Source: Planctomycetota bacterium (GTDB taxonomy: Bacteria > Planctomycetota > JAJSAM01 > JAJVHW01). Taken from it: a stretch of DNA of 64,000 nt. Of this stretch, positions 40,802-50,841 are shown piece by piece (the stretch's first letter is position 1; every line of letters begins with the position of its first letter). The position numbers and the translations under genes are program-made. The stretch is from NCBI GenBank assembly GCA_024280885.1, contig JAJRPF010000042.1, positions 1-64,000 on the forward strand. The letters are read 5' to 3'. The notes under the pieces are model-generated. The model was not told the DNA's origin. It searched no databases and saw only the letters and a list, made by a program, of their open reading frames with translations.

Positions 40802-43270
40802 TCAGCGCCGAGTCCGAGGCTCGGAATCGCCTTCCGTCACGATGATGTGGCGGTTGGCCTGCACATCGCTCAACACCTGCTCGCGGCCGCTCGGCCAGCG
40901 GATCGTGAGGCGCTCGAGCTTGTCGGCCGTGCCCAGACCGAAGTGAACGTCCACCTGCCCTTGGCATTTGTACCCATTATGTGGGTAGCACTCGCGCACG
41001 ATCCGCCGTCCGTCGACCTCGGCCGTCAGTCGGGCGCCAATCCCGTGCGTATTGCTCTCGGTGCCACGGAGCGAGACGACGAGCCACCCGGCCTTCGGGA
41101 AACGGTTCTCGAAGAGCAGGAGAGGACCACCACCGACTTGCCGCACGAGCAGATCCTGCATGCCATCGCCGGTCAGATCGGCGGCAACCACGGCGCGTCC
41201 ATCGCCCGTGCTGTCGGCAGCCGTGAGGCGCGAGATATCGTGAAAGCCCTCGCCCGGGACGTTCAGGTACGTGCGGTTGCGTTCGTACGCGGAGAGGTTG
41301 TAGCCGCCATCGGTGATGCGCCAGGGGTTGTCCACCCACCACTCGCCGAGCTGCTCGTCGGGGGCGCGCGGTGCGGGGACGATCGCGGCGCGGTTCCATG
41401 GCTGTGACACGACAGCCTGCCAGAGGCAAGCTCAACCGTCCGGGACAGTGGGATCGACACTGATGAACCCGCACACGGCGTGCAGGTCGAGGGCTCCGTC
41501 CGAGTCGAGATCCGAGAACACGGCGCCATATGCCCAGCCGACATCCTTCAGCCCGAACTTCTCGCCCACGCGCTCGAAGTGCGGACGGCCGCCCTCGAGG
41601 CCCCGACTGCGATAGAGCTCGGACCCGGTGACGAAGCGCTTGATGCGCTGCAGGATCGGCTCCGGATACGTACCGGGGGCGAGGTTGTCGATGATCCGCC
41701 GCCCGGCCTTGCTGTACATATTCGCCGTGTAGATATCGACCCGGCCGTCGCCGTCGTAATCACCAACCGCCATGCCCATCGAGCCGAAGTCGCCGTCGTC
41801 GTCCTCGAGCCGCACCTCCTCGAACGTCCCGTCGGGATGGTTGAGCAAGAGCGCGCCTGGGCCGAACTCGCTGATCACATAGATATCGGGACGGCCGTCG
41901 TCGTTCGCGTCGAGGCAGCAGGCGGTGAACACGGAGCGCTTTCCGGCCGTCGCACCGAGCGGGCCCGCAACCTCCTCGAAGCGCCAGTTGCCGCGATTGA
42001 GCCAGAGCTGATTTCCCGGGCCACCCGGGCCGTCGAACCACGTCGTATCCTGCACGGCACCGCGCAAGCCGTCGGTGCGCACGAGGTAGAGGTCGAGCCG
42101 ACCGTCGAGGTTGAAGTCTGCCAGCGCGTATCCACCTCCGGCACCGTCCGGCAGCGTCGCCTTATGAGTCACGTCGAGGAAGCGACCGTCGCCGGTGTTG
42201 CGGTATGCGCGCGGTCCGAGCAGCAAATCGGTCGTGCCGTCGCCATCGAAGTCGCCCGCCGCCACGCTCCCCACGGGCGGCGTTCGCGGCGGAAGCCGGG
42301 ACTGCCGCGTGAAGTCCTCGAACGTCCCGTCACCTCGGGCCCGGAACAGGCGCAGACCGTTGACGTCCATGACGAGAACGTCGGTCCAAGCATCGTCATC
42401 GATGTCGAGCAGGTAGATCCCGCCACACTGGGCATGGCGGTCCTCCGCCGCGGCCTTCCAATTGTCGTGGAAGAGGGCCGGGTCGATGCCCCGCGCCTTG
42501 GCGGTCTCGGCGAAGAGCGGGTGCGTGGCCGCCACCTCGCCGACCTCGAGCACACGGAGCCCACTGATCCAATGCTCGGCGTCCGCGATCTCGTCGGTGC
42601 TCGGCATGCGGACGAGACCGAAGGCAAGCTCCACGGACGTCTCGTGCGGGCCACCGTCTGTCGAGACACCCGAGATCTGGAGTCGGCACGCTCCGCTCCA
42701 CGCGCCATCGAAATCCGCGTCTCCGCTCGGTGCCGCCGTCCGTACCTTGAAGCCGACAGAGGGACGCCCGGCATAGCGACCGCGCCAGTCGAGGAACTGG
42801 GCCACCACGGCCGCGGCATCCGCGTCGCGCACCTTCGTCGGCGAGAGCGCACGCGAAACACGCCGCGTGCGGATCAGGCCGTTCGAAACGTCACGGAACG
42901 GCGGCTCCTCGAGCAACGAGCCGCGGAAGCCTTCGGTGAACGCGGAGCGCAACGCGTCGGCGTCGCCATCCGCAATTCGCCCGGCGATCGCCGCCAGGCC
43001 ACGCTGACCGAGTTTCAGGACGTGATGCTCGATCGCCGCGATCCGCTCGCGCTCGGCCTGGTCCAATGCGAGGACGTTGCGATCCGACGGAGTCTCGCGA
43101 ACATGCGGCGCGGCAACCGCGGGGTCGACCACTTCCGCCTCCTGCGTGTCGCCCACTCCACCGGCCTCGCCCCCAGCCGTCTGGTCCGAACCGGGAGACG
43201 GATCGCCGCACGCCGCAGCCACCAAGAGGAGAGTGACGAACGAGATCAGAGCGGGGAGGGACACACGCAC
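40802..43270 (-). CDS. CRTAC1/ASPIC-UnbV lipoprotein with in-frame TGA (candidate selenoprotein)
   Basis: 822 residues if the TGA at 41432-41434 (codon 613) is read through. It is then one continuous frame from GTG 43270 to 40802 with no shift. A lipoprotein signal ends at VAAAC (Cys21). FG-GAP/VCBS propeller repeats follow (FDGDGTTDLLLG, DFNLDGRLDLYLV, DANDDGRPDIYV, DYDGDGRVDIYTAN, DLDSDGALDLHAVCG). The C-terminal ASPIC/UnbV domain (about 685-800) has the ESNTHGIGARL and WPSGREQVLSD features. Around the TGA the protein reads DPTVPDG-U-ACLWQAVVSQ, and as I recall the family has a conserved Cys in this junction before a W-x-x-V-V stretch. Alternatively the gene is split by a nonsense mutation. 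Confidence 0.8.
41400..41434 (-). promoter_or_regulatory. In-frame TGA with SECIS-like stem-loop
   Basis: The TGA lies at 41434-41432, read leftward. Beginning 15 nt downstream, GGCTGT-CGTGTC-ACAGCC forms a perfect 6-bp stem with a 6-nt loop (41417-41400). The loop begins 20 nt after the TGA and has G as its second base. That fits the bacterial SECIS description: stem-loop just 3' of the UGA, apical loop roughly 16-37 nt away, G among the first two loop bases. An alternative 7-bp stem with triloop TCT starts directly at the TGA and overlaps it. The element was found by eye, without a folding calculation. Confidence 0.55.
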
Positions 43271-43376
43271 TCGCGCGATCCTATCCGCGCCGGGCCATCA
43301 GCGGGCGTTTGGGATGGTCACGCCCCGCGCGGAGTCGCTGCCACAGGCGATCCATCTGCGCAATCGATCTGCGCGA

Positions 43377-46106
43377 TCAATGCGCGGTGAGCCAGTCGTT
43401 ACCCCAGCCCATATCCACCAGCAATGGCACGCGCAACGGGTACGCCCCCTCCATCTCTCGCTTGACGAGCTCCTTCAGCGGCTCGAGCTCGCCCGGAGCC
43501 ACGTCGAAGATCAGCTCATCGTGTACCTGCAGGATCATCCGACTCGCCATGCCGGACGTCTTGAGCGTGGCGTGCATCTTGAGCATCGCAAGCTTGATGA
43601 TGTCGGCCGCCGTGCCCTGGATCGGGGTATTGACGGCGACGTTGTCCACCGCGGCCTGCACGCGCTGGTTGGGAGACTCCAGCATGTCGGCGAGCGGCCG
43701 ACGGCGACCGAGAAGCGTCGTCACATAACCCTGTTCGCGCGCGGTCACCTTCAATGTCTCGACGAACGCCTTCACGCCGGGATACGCCTTGAAGTAGTTC
43801 TCGATGAACGTGGTCGCTTCCTTGCGCGTGATGCCGGTGTCCTGCGCGAGTCGCGTGGCCCCCATGCCGTAGACGATCCCGAAGTTGATGGCCTTGGCGC
43901 GGCCGCGGATCTCCGTTGTGATGAGCGCCGGGGCCATTCCGAAAATGCGCGCGGCCGTCTGACGGTGGATGTCCTCGCCTGCCGCGAACGCGGCGCAGAG
44001 ATGCTTGTCTTCGGACAGATGTGCGAGCACGCGCAATTCGATCTGGCTGTAGTCGGCGGAGAGCAATTGCCAGCCCTCGGCGCGCGGCACGAAGGCGCGT
44101 CGGATCTCGCGCCCCTCCTCGGTGCGAATAGGGATGTTCTGGAGGTTCGGGTCCGACGACGCGAGCCGGCCGGTGACCGCGGCCACCTGGCTGTAGCTCG
44201 TGTGCACACGGCCCGTGTGCGGATTGACCAGCTTCGGCAACGCCTCGGTGTACGTCCCGCGCAGCTTCACCAGGGAGCGGTGACGCAGGAGCTTCGAGAC
44301 GATCGGATTGCCGCTGAAGCCGCGCAGCGTGCGCTCGTCGGTCGCCCACCCGGTCTTCGTCTTCCGCACGTGCTTACGGCCCTGGATCTTCAGGCTCTCG
44401 AAGAGGACGACACCCAGTTGCTTGGGCGACTTCACGTTGAACACGGTGCCCGCGAGTTGGCAGATCTCGCGTTCGAGGGTGCCAGCCTGCAGCTCGAGAT
44501 CGGCCGAGAGCGTCTCAAGCATCGCGGAGTCGAGCCGCACGCCCTCCCACTCCATGTCGGTCAACACTTCGACGAGCGGCATCTCGACGTCGCGGTAGAG
44601 CGGACCGACCGACGCCTCGGCGAGCCGTGGCTCGAATTCCTGTGCCAAGCGATACGTGAAATCGGCGTCCTCGCACGCGTACTCGCCGACGACATCGACG
44701 TCGACCTGATCCATCGTGATCTGATTGCGGCCGGAGCCGATCAGCGCGCTCGTGGGTGTCTTTCGGTAGTTGAAGTAGCGCAGCGAGAGCGCGTCGAGAT
44801 TGTGCTGCCGCTGCCCAGGATCGAGGCAGAACGACGCGATCATGGTGTCGAGCACCATGCCCTTCACGGCGACGCCCGCCCGGCGCATCACCAGCACGTC
44901 GTACTTCGCGTTCTGACCGCACTTCCGGACGGTCTCGTCCTCGAGGAAGGGCCGCAACGCATCGAGCACCCGCTGCACAGCGTCGTCGCCCGCCCCGCCG
45001 AGCACCGGCGGCTCGAGATTGAGCGGCACGTACCAGCCGCTGCCCGCGCGCACCGAGAATGAGAGTCCGACGACGTCGGCCTGAAGCGGATCGAGGCCCG
45101 TGGTCTCGGTGTCGAACGAGACGATCTCGCCCGTCCGCAGCTCCGTGAGCATCGCGTCCAGGTCGTCCTGGTTGCGAACGATGCGATAGTCGTGATCGAC
45201 CTCTTCGGTCGGCGCCTCCTGGCTGAGATCCGCGAGCAACCGCGTGAAGTTGAGCTCCTTGAAGAGTTCTTGCAGGCGCGGCGTGTCCGGGTCGCCCAAT
45301 CGCAGTTCGTCGAACGTCACGTCGACGGCCACATCGCGCTTCACGAGGACCAACTCGTAGGAGAGCTCGGCTAGGTCGCGATGCTCGCGCAGGTTCTCGC
45401 CGAGCTTCTTCTGCTTGATTAGCGGCGGGTCGGCGGCCGCAGCGTCAAGCACGTCGTGCAGGAAGCCGTATTCGTTCAGCAACTTGACGGCCGTCTTCTT
45501 GCCGACTCCCGGGACGCCGGGGACGTTGTCCGAGGTATCGCCCATGAGCGCGAGCACGTCGGCAATCTTGGTCGCCGGCACCCCCCACGCGTCCTGCACG
45601 CCCTGCTCATCCAGGATCTCGGTGTCCTGTCCGGGCTTCAGGATGTTGTAGATGAACACCCCAGGCTCAACCGACTGACAGAGATCCTTATCGCCCGTGA
45701 CGATATACGCGTCGATGCCCGCACGGGTCGAGCGCTGTGCGACCGTCGCCATCACGTCGTCCGCCTCGAAACCCGGGATCTCCAGGACGGGGATGTTGAA
45801 CGCACGCACGACGTCGCGCAGAACGGGGAGCTGCGCCGCCAGATCGTCGTCCATCCGCTCGCGCGTGGCCTTGTAGGGCTTGTAGCGCTCGTGGCGGAAG
45901 GTCGGCCCCGGCGGATCGAAGCAGCAGCCGAGGTGGTCGGGGTTCTCCTCGCGGATCAACTTGAGTAGCGTGGCGACGAAGCCGTAGATCGCCCCCGTCG
46001 GCCGCCCCTTCACGTCCGTCAGGCCAGCCCGCAGAAACGCAAAGTGCGCGCGGTAGGCCAGGGCAGTGCCGTCCAGCAGAAACAGGCGTTCTCTAGTCTC
46101 GCTCAT
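43377..46106 (-). CDS. polA: DNA polymerase I
   Basis: 909 residues from ATG 46106 (a GTG two codons upstream is an alternative). All three domains are present. The 5' nuclease covers about 1-290 (LFLLDGTALAYRAHFAF, GDKDLCQ and GVPGVGKKTA). The 3'-5' exonuclease covers about 315-520, with the intact SFDTETTGLD motif. The polymerase covers about 555-909, with motif A DYSQIELR, motif B RGRAKAINFGIVYG and motif C QVHDELIF. It both replicates and repairs, and removes RNA primers. The gene is 106 bp upstream of the CRTAC1-family gene on the same strand, with no shared pathway apparent. Confidence 0.97.
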   Translation of the reverse strand: MSETRERLFLLDGTALAYRAHFAFLRAGLTDVKGRPTGAIYGFVATLLKLIREENPDHLGCCFDPPGPTFRHERYKPYKATRERMDDDLAAQLPVLRDVVRAFNIPVLEIPGFEADDVMATVAQRSTRAGIDAYIVTGDKDLCQSVEPGVFIYNILKPGQDTEILDEQGVQDAWGVPATKIADVLALMGDTSDNVPGVPGVGKKTAVKLLNEYGFLHDVLDAAAADPPLIKQKKLGENLREHRDLAELSYELVLVKRDVAVDVTFDELRLGDPDTPRLQELFKELNFTRLLADLSQEAPTEEVDHDYRIVRNQDDLDAMLTELRTGEIVSFDTETTGLDPLQADVVGLSFSVRAGSGWYVPLNLEPPVLGGAGDDAVQRVLDALRPFLEDETVRKCGQNAKYDVLVMRRAGVAVKGMVLDTMIASFCLDPGQRQHNLDALSLRYFNYRKTPTSALIGSGRNQITMDQVDVDVVGEYACEDADFTYRLAQEFEPRLAEASVGPLYRDVEMPLVEVLTDMEWEGVRLDSAMLETLSADLELQAGTLEREICQLAGTVFNVKSPKQLGVVLFESLKIQGRKHVRKTKTGWATDERTLRGFSGNPIVSKLLRHRSLVKLRGTYTEALPKLVNPHTGRVHTSYSQVAAVTGRLASSDPNLQNIPIRTEEGREIRRAFVPRAEGWQLLSADYSQIELRVLAHLSEDKHLCAAFAAGEDIHRQTAARIFGMAPALITTEIRGRAKAINFGIVYGMGATRLAQDTGITRKEATTFIENYFKAYPGVKAFVETLKVTAREQGYVTTLLGRRRPLADMLESPNQRVQAAVDNVAVNTPIQGTAADIIKLAMLKMHATLKTSGMASRMILQVHDELIFDVAPGELEPLKELVKREMEGAYPLRVPLLVDMGWGNDWLTAH

Positions 46107-46165
46107 CGGCACGATGCTACAGGTGCAGCCCGACCCTCCTCGCGCTACGGAGCCGTCTCGTGCGA

Positions 46166-47056
46166 TCAGCCCTGCGTCTGGGAGCGGAGGTCGGCGGCGG
46201 TCACGATCGAGTTAACGAGGCCGCCCGAGGGGATGGCGCGGCGCCACAGCATCTGATCGGCGGCCAGGTCGTAGGCGACGAGGTCGCAACTGACCGCGAA
46301 GCGCTCCGCGCGTGTCGCGGCCGCCGAGATCGCGAACCACGCCGTGTCGCCCTCGATGGCGAGGCCCTTCGTGAACGAACCCTCTTCCGCGAAGACGGTG
46401 CGCGCCGCGTGCGTCGCCCGATCGACGAGGATCAGGGCCCCGCTGCGGGAGTCGCAAAGGGCGAAGTGATCGCGCCAGAGAGAGACGTCGTGGCTGTGCT
46501 CGCCGACGTCCTCGAAGCGCTCGACCTCGGCGCCGGTTCCGAGATCGAGCGCCACGAGCGTGCTCTTGCCCTTGTTGTGGCAGAGCACGAAGAGCGTCTC
46601 GTCCTCGACGAGCACGGTGTTGACATGATCCTCGTGGGTGAAGTCCCCGTACTCGCGCTCGAGGCGGGCATCGGGCAGCGAGTAGACGAGGACGCGCCCG
46701 CGAAACGTGTCAGTGACGAAGAGTCGATCGCCGCGGCGCACCGCATGGTGGGTGTCGCGGGAAGCGAGCGGGAGCTTGCGCAGCGTCTTGCCCGTCCGAT
46801 GGTCGAGGAGCAGCAGGCGGTCGTTCTTCTCCTGCCTGGGCCTGGACACGACGAGCAGCCGACCGTTCTGCTCCCAATTCGCCGCCTCAGGCGCCATCCC
46901 GTAGTACTTCCCGCGGCCCTCGTGCGCGACCCGATGCTCGCCGGTCTCGGGAAAGTACCAGAGCAGTCGGCCGAATGTAGCGACGAGTAAGCGGGGACCA
47001 CCGCGCGCTGCCGCGGCGTCGTCAGGGAGCTTGCGTGCGAACGGCCACCATGTCAT
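46166..47056 (-). CDS. Cytosolic beta-propeller protein, function unknown
   Basis: 296 residues from ATG 47056. The longer frame to 47107 lacks support. Repeated four-strand blades with 'drlfvtDtfrgrVlvysLpd', 'grllvvsrPrqeknDrLLLLDhrtGktl' and 'fAlCDsrsGALilvDraT' patterns fit a WD-like or SMP30-like propeller. HEDHVNTVLVEDETLFVLCHNKGKSTL is another blade. No signal peptide or membrane helix, and no catalytic residue can be assigned. It lies between polA and the big Ser/Thr kinase on the same strand. Confidence 0.72.
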   Translation of the reverse strand: MTWWPFARKLPDDAAAARGGPRLLVATFGRLLWYFPETGEHRVAHEGRGKYYGMAPEAANWEQNGRLLVVSRPRQEKNDRLLLLDHRTGKTLRKLPLASRDTHHAVRRGDRLFVTDTFRGRVLVYSLPDARLEREYGDFTHEDHVNTVLVEDETLFVLCHNKGKSTLVALDLGTGAEVERFEDVGEHSHDVSLWRDHFALCDSRSGALILVDRATHAARTVFAEEGSFTKGLAIEGDTAWFAISAAATRAERFAVSCDLVAYDLAADQMLWRRAIPSGGLVNSIVTAADLRSQTQG

Positions 47057-47137
47057 CGGGCGGGATGGTAGGCGGTCGGCGCGTGCGAGAGAACTCTCAC
47101 GCGGCACACGCTCCCGAGGTCGCCCGACCGTACCGCA

Positions 47138-50100
47138 TCAATCCTCCAGCATCCGGTCGAGGCGCTCGATCCGCTCCTTCAGGTGCGGTGGCGCGCCCCA
47201 CTCCTCGTAGAGGACATCGAGTCGGAGCTTCGCGGCGACACGTTCCCCGCGGCGCTCGAGGGCGGCTGCCTGCCAGTACAGCGGATCCGCCGCATGACGC
47301 GCTTCGTAGGCCGCCTCGAACGCGACGAGCGCGTCGCGGACGCGCTCCGTTCCGAGCAGCGCACGGCCACGAACGATGTGGGCGCGAGACCGCTTTGCCG
47401 CGTCCTTCGCGGAGGTCACGCGCTCGGCGTCCGCCAGCGCTGCACTGAACTCGGAGAGCTCCACACGCGCTGTTGCTCGCAGGAGAAGTGCCGCAATCGA
47501 GTCTGCGTTGCAGAGCAGAGCGTCGTCGGCTGCTTCAACCGCCGCACGGATGTCCTGGCGGACGACCGTCGTGAGTCCACGTTGAAGGAGTGCCTCACCG
47601 AGATCGACGTGCGCCTCGACAAGGAAGGGAGAGTGGAGGATCGCTCGCCGGAAGGCCGAGATCGCCTCGGCGAGACGCGTCTCGTGGAGCGCGTCTCGAC
47701 CGGCGGCAAGAGCCTCGCGGCCAGCGGGTACACCGGCACGATATCGCTCCAGCTTCGCAAGCTCGCGCCGGGCAGAAACCGTACGCCGATGATCCGGATG
47801 CGCGTCCACGAGACGTCGCAACACCCGGTACGCAGGGAAGATGTGGTTGTCCGCAGCGAGCAAGCGCCCCAGCTCGAAGAGCGCATCCGGATCGCCTGGG
47901 CTGCGCTTCAGGATCTGCTCGAGCGCCAGTTTGGCATCTCCGGCACGACGCTCGCGCAGTGCCTTGCGAGCCGTCGTGCGCCAAGTCTCCAACGCGCGCT
48001 CAAGGCGCCGCGCGGCCACGCGCTCGAGGGCGGCCGAGGCGTTCGGACGCACGGCGGCCATGCGCTGATCGTTCGTGCCCTCGGTGGCATCCAGGAACGC
48101 GCGCAGGTGTTCCTCGGCATCCTGGAAGCGTCGCCGACGCTCGTACACCGCCGCGACGCCGAAGTGCGCCGAGGGATCGACGGGTTGCAATTCGAGCGCG
48201 TGCTCGAACGCCTCGACCGCACCGTCGAGTTCGTCTGCGTCGGCCCGCAACGCGCCGAGCGCGGTCCAGGACGCCGAACACCATGGCGCGTACGAGAGCG
48301 TGTCGCCGACCAGGTCGCGCGCGCTCACCCGCGCACCGTCTGCTACGAGAGACTCGATCCGATCGAGCCGCGTCCGAATCTCGGTGAGGGCGGCCGCGCG
48401 CACAGCATCGATCAGTTCCGGAGGCGCCGAGAACGCCGCCGCGTCAGCGAGGCGGCGGCGCGAGAGCAGGAAGGCGGCCACCTCGTCGAGGCGCGAGGCG
48501 TCATCCTTGGCGCCCGGCGAGATCGCCTCCGCGAGGAGCGAATTCGGGAGCACCTCGGGACGCAGCACATCGATCTCGTCGCCGCCTGCCGCGAGGTTCA
48601 GGTGACCGGACGTCGATGCGGCGGCGCGACCGGAGTAGGCCCGGGACAGGTAGCCGACGGAGCGGAAGTCCAGTGCCTTGCCCTCGTCCGCCCACGACTG
48701 CCACGTGGACGTCAGCCGGACGCGCGCGCGCCGCGCGAGTGGCAGCCAGGAGCGCGCCGCAGAGAGCTCCGTCGCATAGGTTCGCAAGCGCGAGTGCGCG
48801 AGGTCGATGATGCCTGCGGCCGCTTCTTCGTCGTCGTAGGACGCCATCAACGCGCGCCCTACGGCGACGAGATACGCGGAGGTCTGCTCGCGGCGCTGCG
48901 TGTCGTACCGCCCCCGCTCCAGCGCGATGTCGCCCTCGGCCCGCGTGATCGCACGGTCGAGCCCGTCGAGGCCAACCCGGCGGGCCTCCTCGACCGCTGC
49001 ATCCGCTTCGTCGAAGCGCCCGTCCACCGCCAAGAGAACGGAGTCGTCCAGCAGTTGCTTCGCCCGCGCGCGCCCCTCTTGCTCAAGTCCCTGCGCCTCG
49101 GCCAACGCCTGCGCGTGAGCCTCGGTACCCTCGTAGAGCACCGGGAACGCCCGCAGTTCGTCGATCGCCGCGGCATAGTTGCCTGACCTGAGACGCGGTA
49201 TCGCGGCCTGGCGGCGGTCCATCAACTCCTGCGTCGCGCGACTGCCGAGGAGGACGCTCAACTCGCCCAGGCGCGCAGCGGCAATCTGCCCCGACGCGCC
49301 GTCACCGTGCTCGTCCCGCACCCACTCGTATTGCTCAATGACCTCGTCCAACGGGGCGTGATCGCGCTCCAGGCGCCGTGCAAGTGCCAGCGCCCCGCGC
49401 CCGGGATCGGCGGGGGGAACGAGAGCGCCGCGCGACGACCGGGCGGCGTCGCCGACGGGCGCGGGCGCGCCGTCGCGAACGGTCGAGCGATCGACCTGCG
49501 CGCCGAATTCGGTCGGCGGCGGGGTTGGACCGAGGACGCCCCATGCGAGCGCACCGACGGACAGGACGAGAACGACGACGGCCGCGATACGCCGCGCTGC
49601 GCCGCGTCGACGGCGCAGGCGTGAGCGAATGCCCTGGGTCTCGGCCAGGACCTCGGCCACCGCACCCTCGGATGCAGACGTCAACTCCAGCGCGAACGAA
49701 GGTGGACGACCATCTACAACCGCGGACAGATCCGACGCCAGGTCGCCCAGGTCGGCGTAGCGCCGCGCCGGATCTTTCGCGAGCATCTTCATCACAACCG
49801 CGCTCGCCCCGGCAGAGAGTTCCAACACGTGCTCGCGAGGGTCGGTGACCGCCTCGTGGAGTTGTCGCTCGATCACGCTCTTGCCGCCGCGCTCGGAGCC
49901 GCCACGCGTCGGCAGGAACGGAGGGCGTCCCGTCAGCATGTGGTAGAGCGTCGCGCCGAGACCATAGACGTCGGTCCGCCAGTCCACCGCGTCCGGGTCC
50001 TCGATCTGCTCCGGTGCCATGTAGAGCGGCGTCCCGGCGATTGTGCCGGCGGCGTCCATGCGTGACGCCTCTTCGAGCGTTGGCTTCGCGAGCCCCAGAT

Positions 50101-50755
50101 CGCAGACCTTCACCTCCCCCGCAGCCGTGACCAGGAGATTGTCTGGCTTGAGATCTCGATGTACGAGACCGAAGCGCGCGACGTATTGGAGTGCCTCGAC
50201 GACCTGCAACGTGATCTGCAGCGCGTCATTCTCCGGGATGCGGCCTTCGCGGCGGAGGCGACCGCCGGCGGTCTCCCCGGGGACGAACTCCATCGCGAAG
50301 TAGACGTATCCATCGGACTCGCCGTAATCGAGCCCGCGCACGATATTGACGTGATTGAGGGTGACGGCGGTGCGCGCTTCGCGCTGGAAGCGCGCGTGGT
50401 AGGTGGTCAGCACATCGTCGGGCGTGCGCGGCCGCGCAAGGAGCTTCAGGGCCACGATGCGGCCGAGGCGCGTGTCGCGGGCTCTCCACACAACGCCCGA
50501 ACCGCCGCGCCCCAGACGATCCAAGACCTCGTAGCGCCCGACCCGCTTCCGGGCAAGCGCCCGCTTGATCTCGTCGGCCACGTCTTTCGTCAGGTAGGCG
50601 CGACGGATCGCGACGTCGGCCGCCGAGAGGGAAACGTCAACCTCCGCGAGCGTCGCCAGAATGCGACGACAGTCGGCCGCCTGCTCGGCGTTGATCGCCC
50701 CACGGGCGACGGCCTCGTCCAGGAACCGGCTGTCAGCTTCGACGTCGTGCGCCAT
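47138..50755 (-). CDS. Serine/threonine protein kinase with C-terminal repeat region
   Basis: 1205 residues. After a ~70-residue N-terminal helical domain comes a complete kinase: glycine loop LGRGGSGVVW (81-90), catalytic lysine K104, VHRDLKPDN (198-206, D201), DLG at 219-221 in place of DFG, and an activation segment ending GTPLYMAPEQ. A membrane helix (about 385-410) follows a basic stretch. The remainder (about 470-1205) contains helical TPR-like repeats, e.g. LQPVDPSAHFGVAAVYERR and LGRLLAADNHIFPAYRVLRRL. It is likely a membrane receptor kinase with a large extracytoplasmic repeat sensor. The FHA pseudokinase gene lies upstream on the same strand, separated by R2 copy 2. Confidence 0.88.
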   Translation of the reverse strand: MAHDVEADSRFLDEAVARGAINAEQAADCRRILATLAEVDVSLSAADVAIRRAYLTKDVADEIKRALARKRVGRYEVLDRLGRGGSGVVWRARDTRLGRIVALKLLARPRTPDDVLTTYHARFQREARTAVTLNHVNIVRGLDYGESDGYVYFAMEFVPGETAGGRLRREGRIPENDALQITLQVVEALQYVARFGLVHRDLKPDNLLVTAAGEVKVCDLGLAKPTLEEASRMDAAGTIAGTPLYMAPEQIEDPDAVDWRTDVYGLGATLYHMLTGRPPFLPTRGGSERGGKSVIERQLHEAVTDPREHVLELSAGASAVVMKMLAKDPARRYADLGDLASDLSAVVDGRPPSFALELTSASEGAVAEVLAETQGIRSRLRRRRGAARRIAAVVVLVLSVGALAWGVLGPTPPPTEFGAQVDRSTVRDGAPAPVGDAARSSRGALVPPADPGRGALALARRLERDHAPLDEVIEQYEWVRDEHGDGASGQIAAARLGELSVLLGSRATQELMDRRQAAIPRLRSGNYAAAIDELRAFPVLYEGTEAHAQALAEAQGLEQEGRARAKQLLDDSVLLAVDGRFDEADAAVEEARRVGLDGLDRAITRAEGDIALERGRYDTQRREQTSAYLVAVGRALMASYDDEEAAAGIIDLAHSRLRTYATELSAARSWLPLARRARVRLTSTWQSWADEGKALDFRSVGYLSRAYSGRAAASTSGHLNLAAGGDEIDVLRPEVLPNSLLAEAISPGAKDDASRLDEVAAFLLSRRRLADAAAFSAPPELIDAVRAAALTEIRTRLDRIESLVADGARVSARDLVGDTLSYAPWCSASWTALGALRADADELDGAVEAFEHALELQPVDPSAHFGVAAVYERRRRFQDAEEHLRAFLDATEGTNDQRMAAVRPNASAALERVAARRLERALETWRTTARKALRERRAGDAKLALEQILKRSPGDPDALFELGRLLAADNHIFPAYRVLRRLVDAHPDHRRTVSARRELAKLERYRAGVPAGREALAAGRDALHETRLAEAISAFRRAILHSPFLVEAHVDLGEALLQRGLTTVVRQDIRAAVEAADDALLCNADSIAALLLRATARVELSEFSAALADAERVTSAKDAAKRSRAHIVRGRALLGTERVRDALVAFEAAYEARHAADPLYWQAAALERRGERVAAKLRLDVLYEEWGAPPHLKERIERLDRMLED

Positions 50756-50841
50756 ACACGTCCATCGTAGCGCTCATTCGTGCGCCGTGGCGCGTCACGC
50801 TCCGGACCTCTGACATACGGCGCTCGTGGAGGACAGAGCGA

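Noticed and set aside
40802-41410. Treating the ASPIC half of the CRTAC1 locus as a separate gene or a frameshifted pseudogene
   Set aside because: Both halves are in the same frame with only a TGA between them, so no shift is needed. Readthrough as selenocysteine explains it better, though a nonsense mutation remains possible.
43077-45062. Long plus-strand open frame (661 codons) opposite polA and the CRTAC1 gene
   Set aside because: It mirrors the codon structure of the real minus-strand genes, is His/Arg/Gln rich and has no motif.
47183-49186. Long plus-strand open frame (667 codons) opposite the Ser/Thr kinase gene
   Set aside because: It is antisense to a gene with clear kinase motifs and has no recognisable domain.
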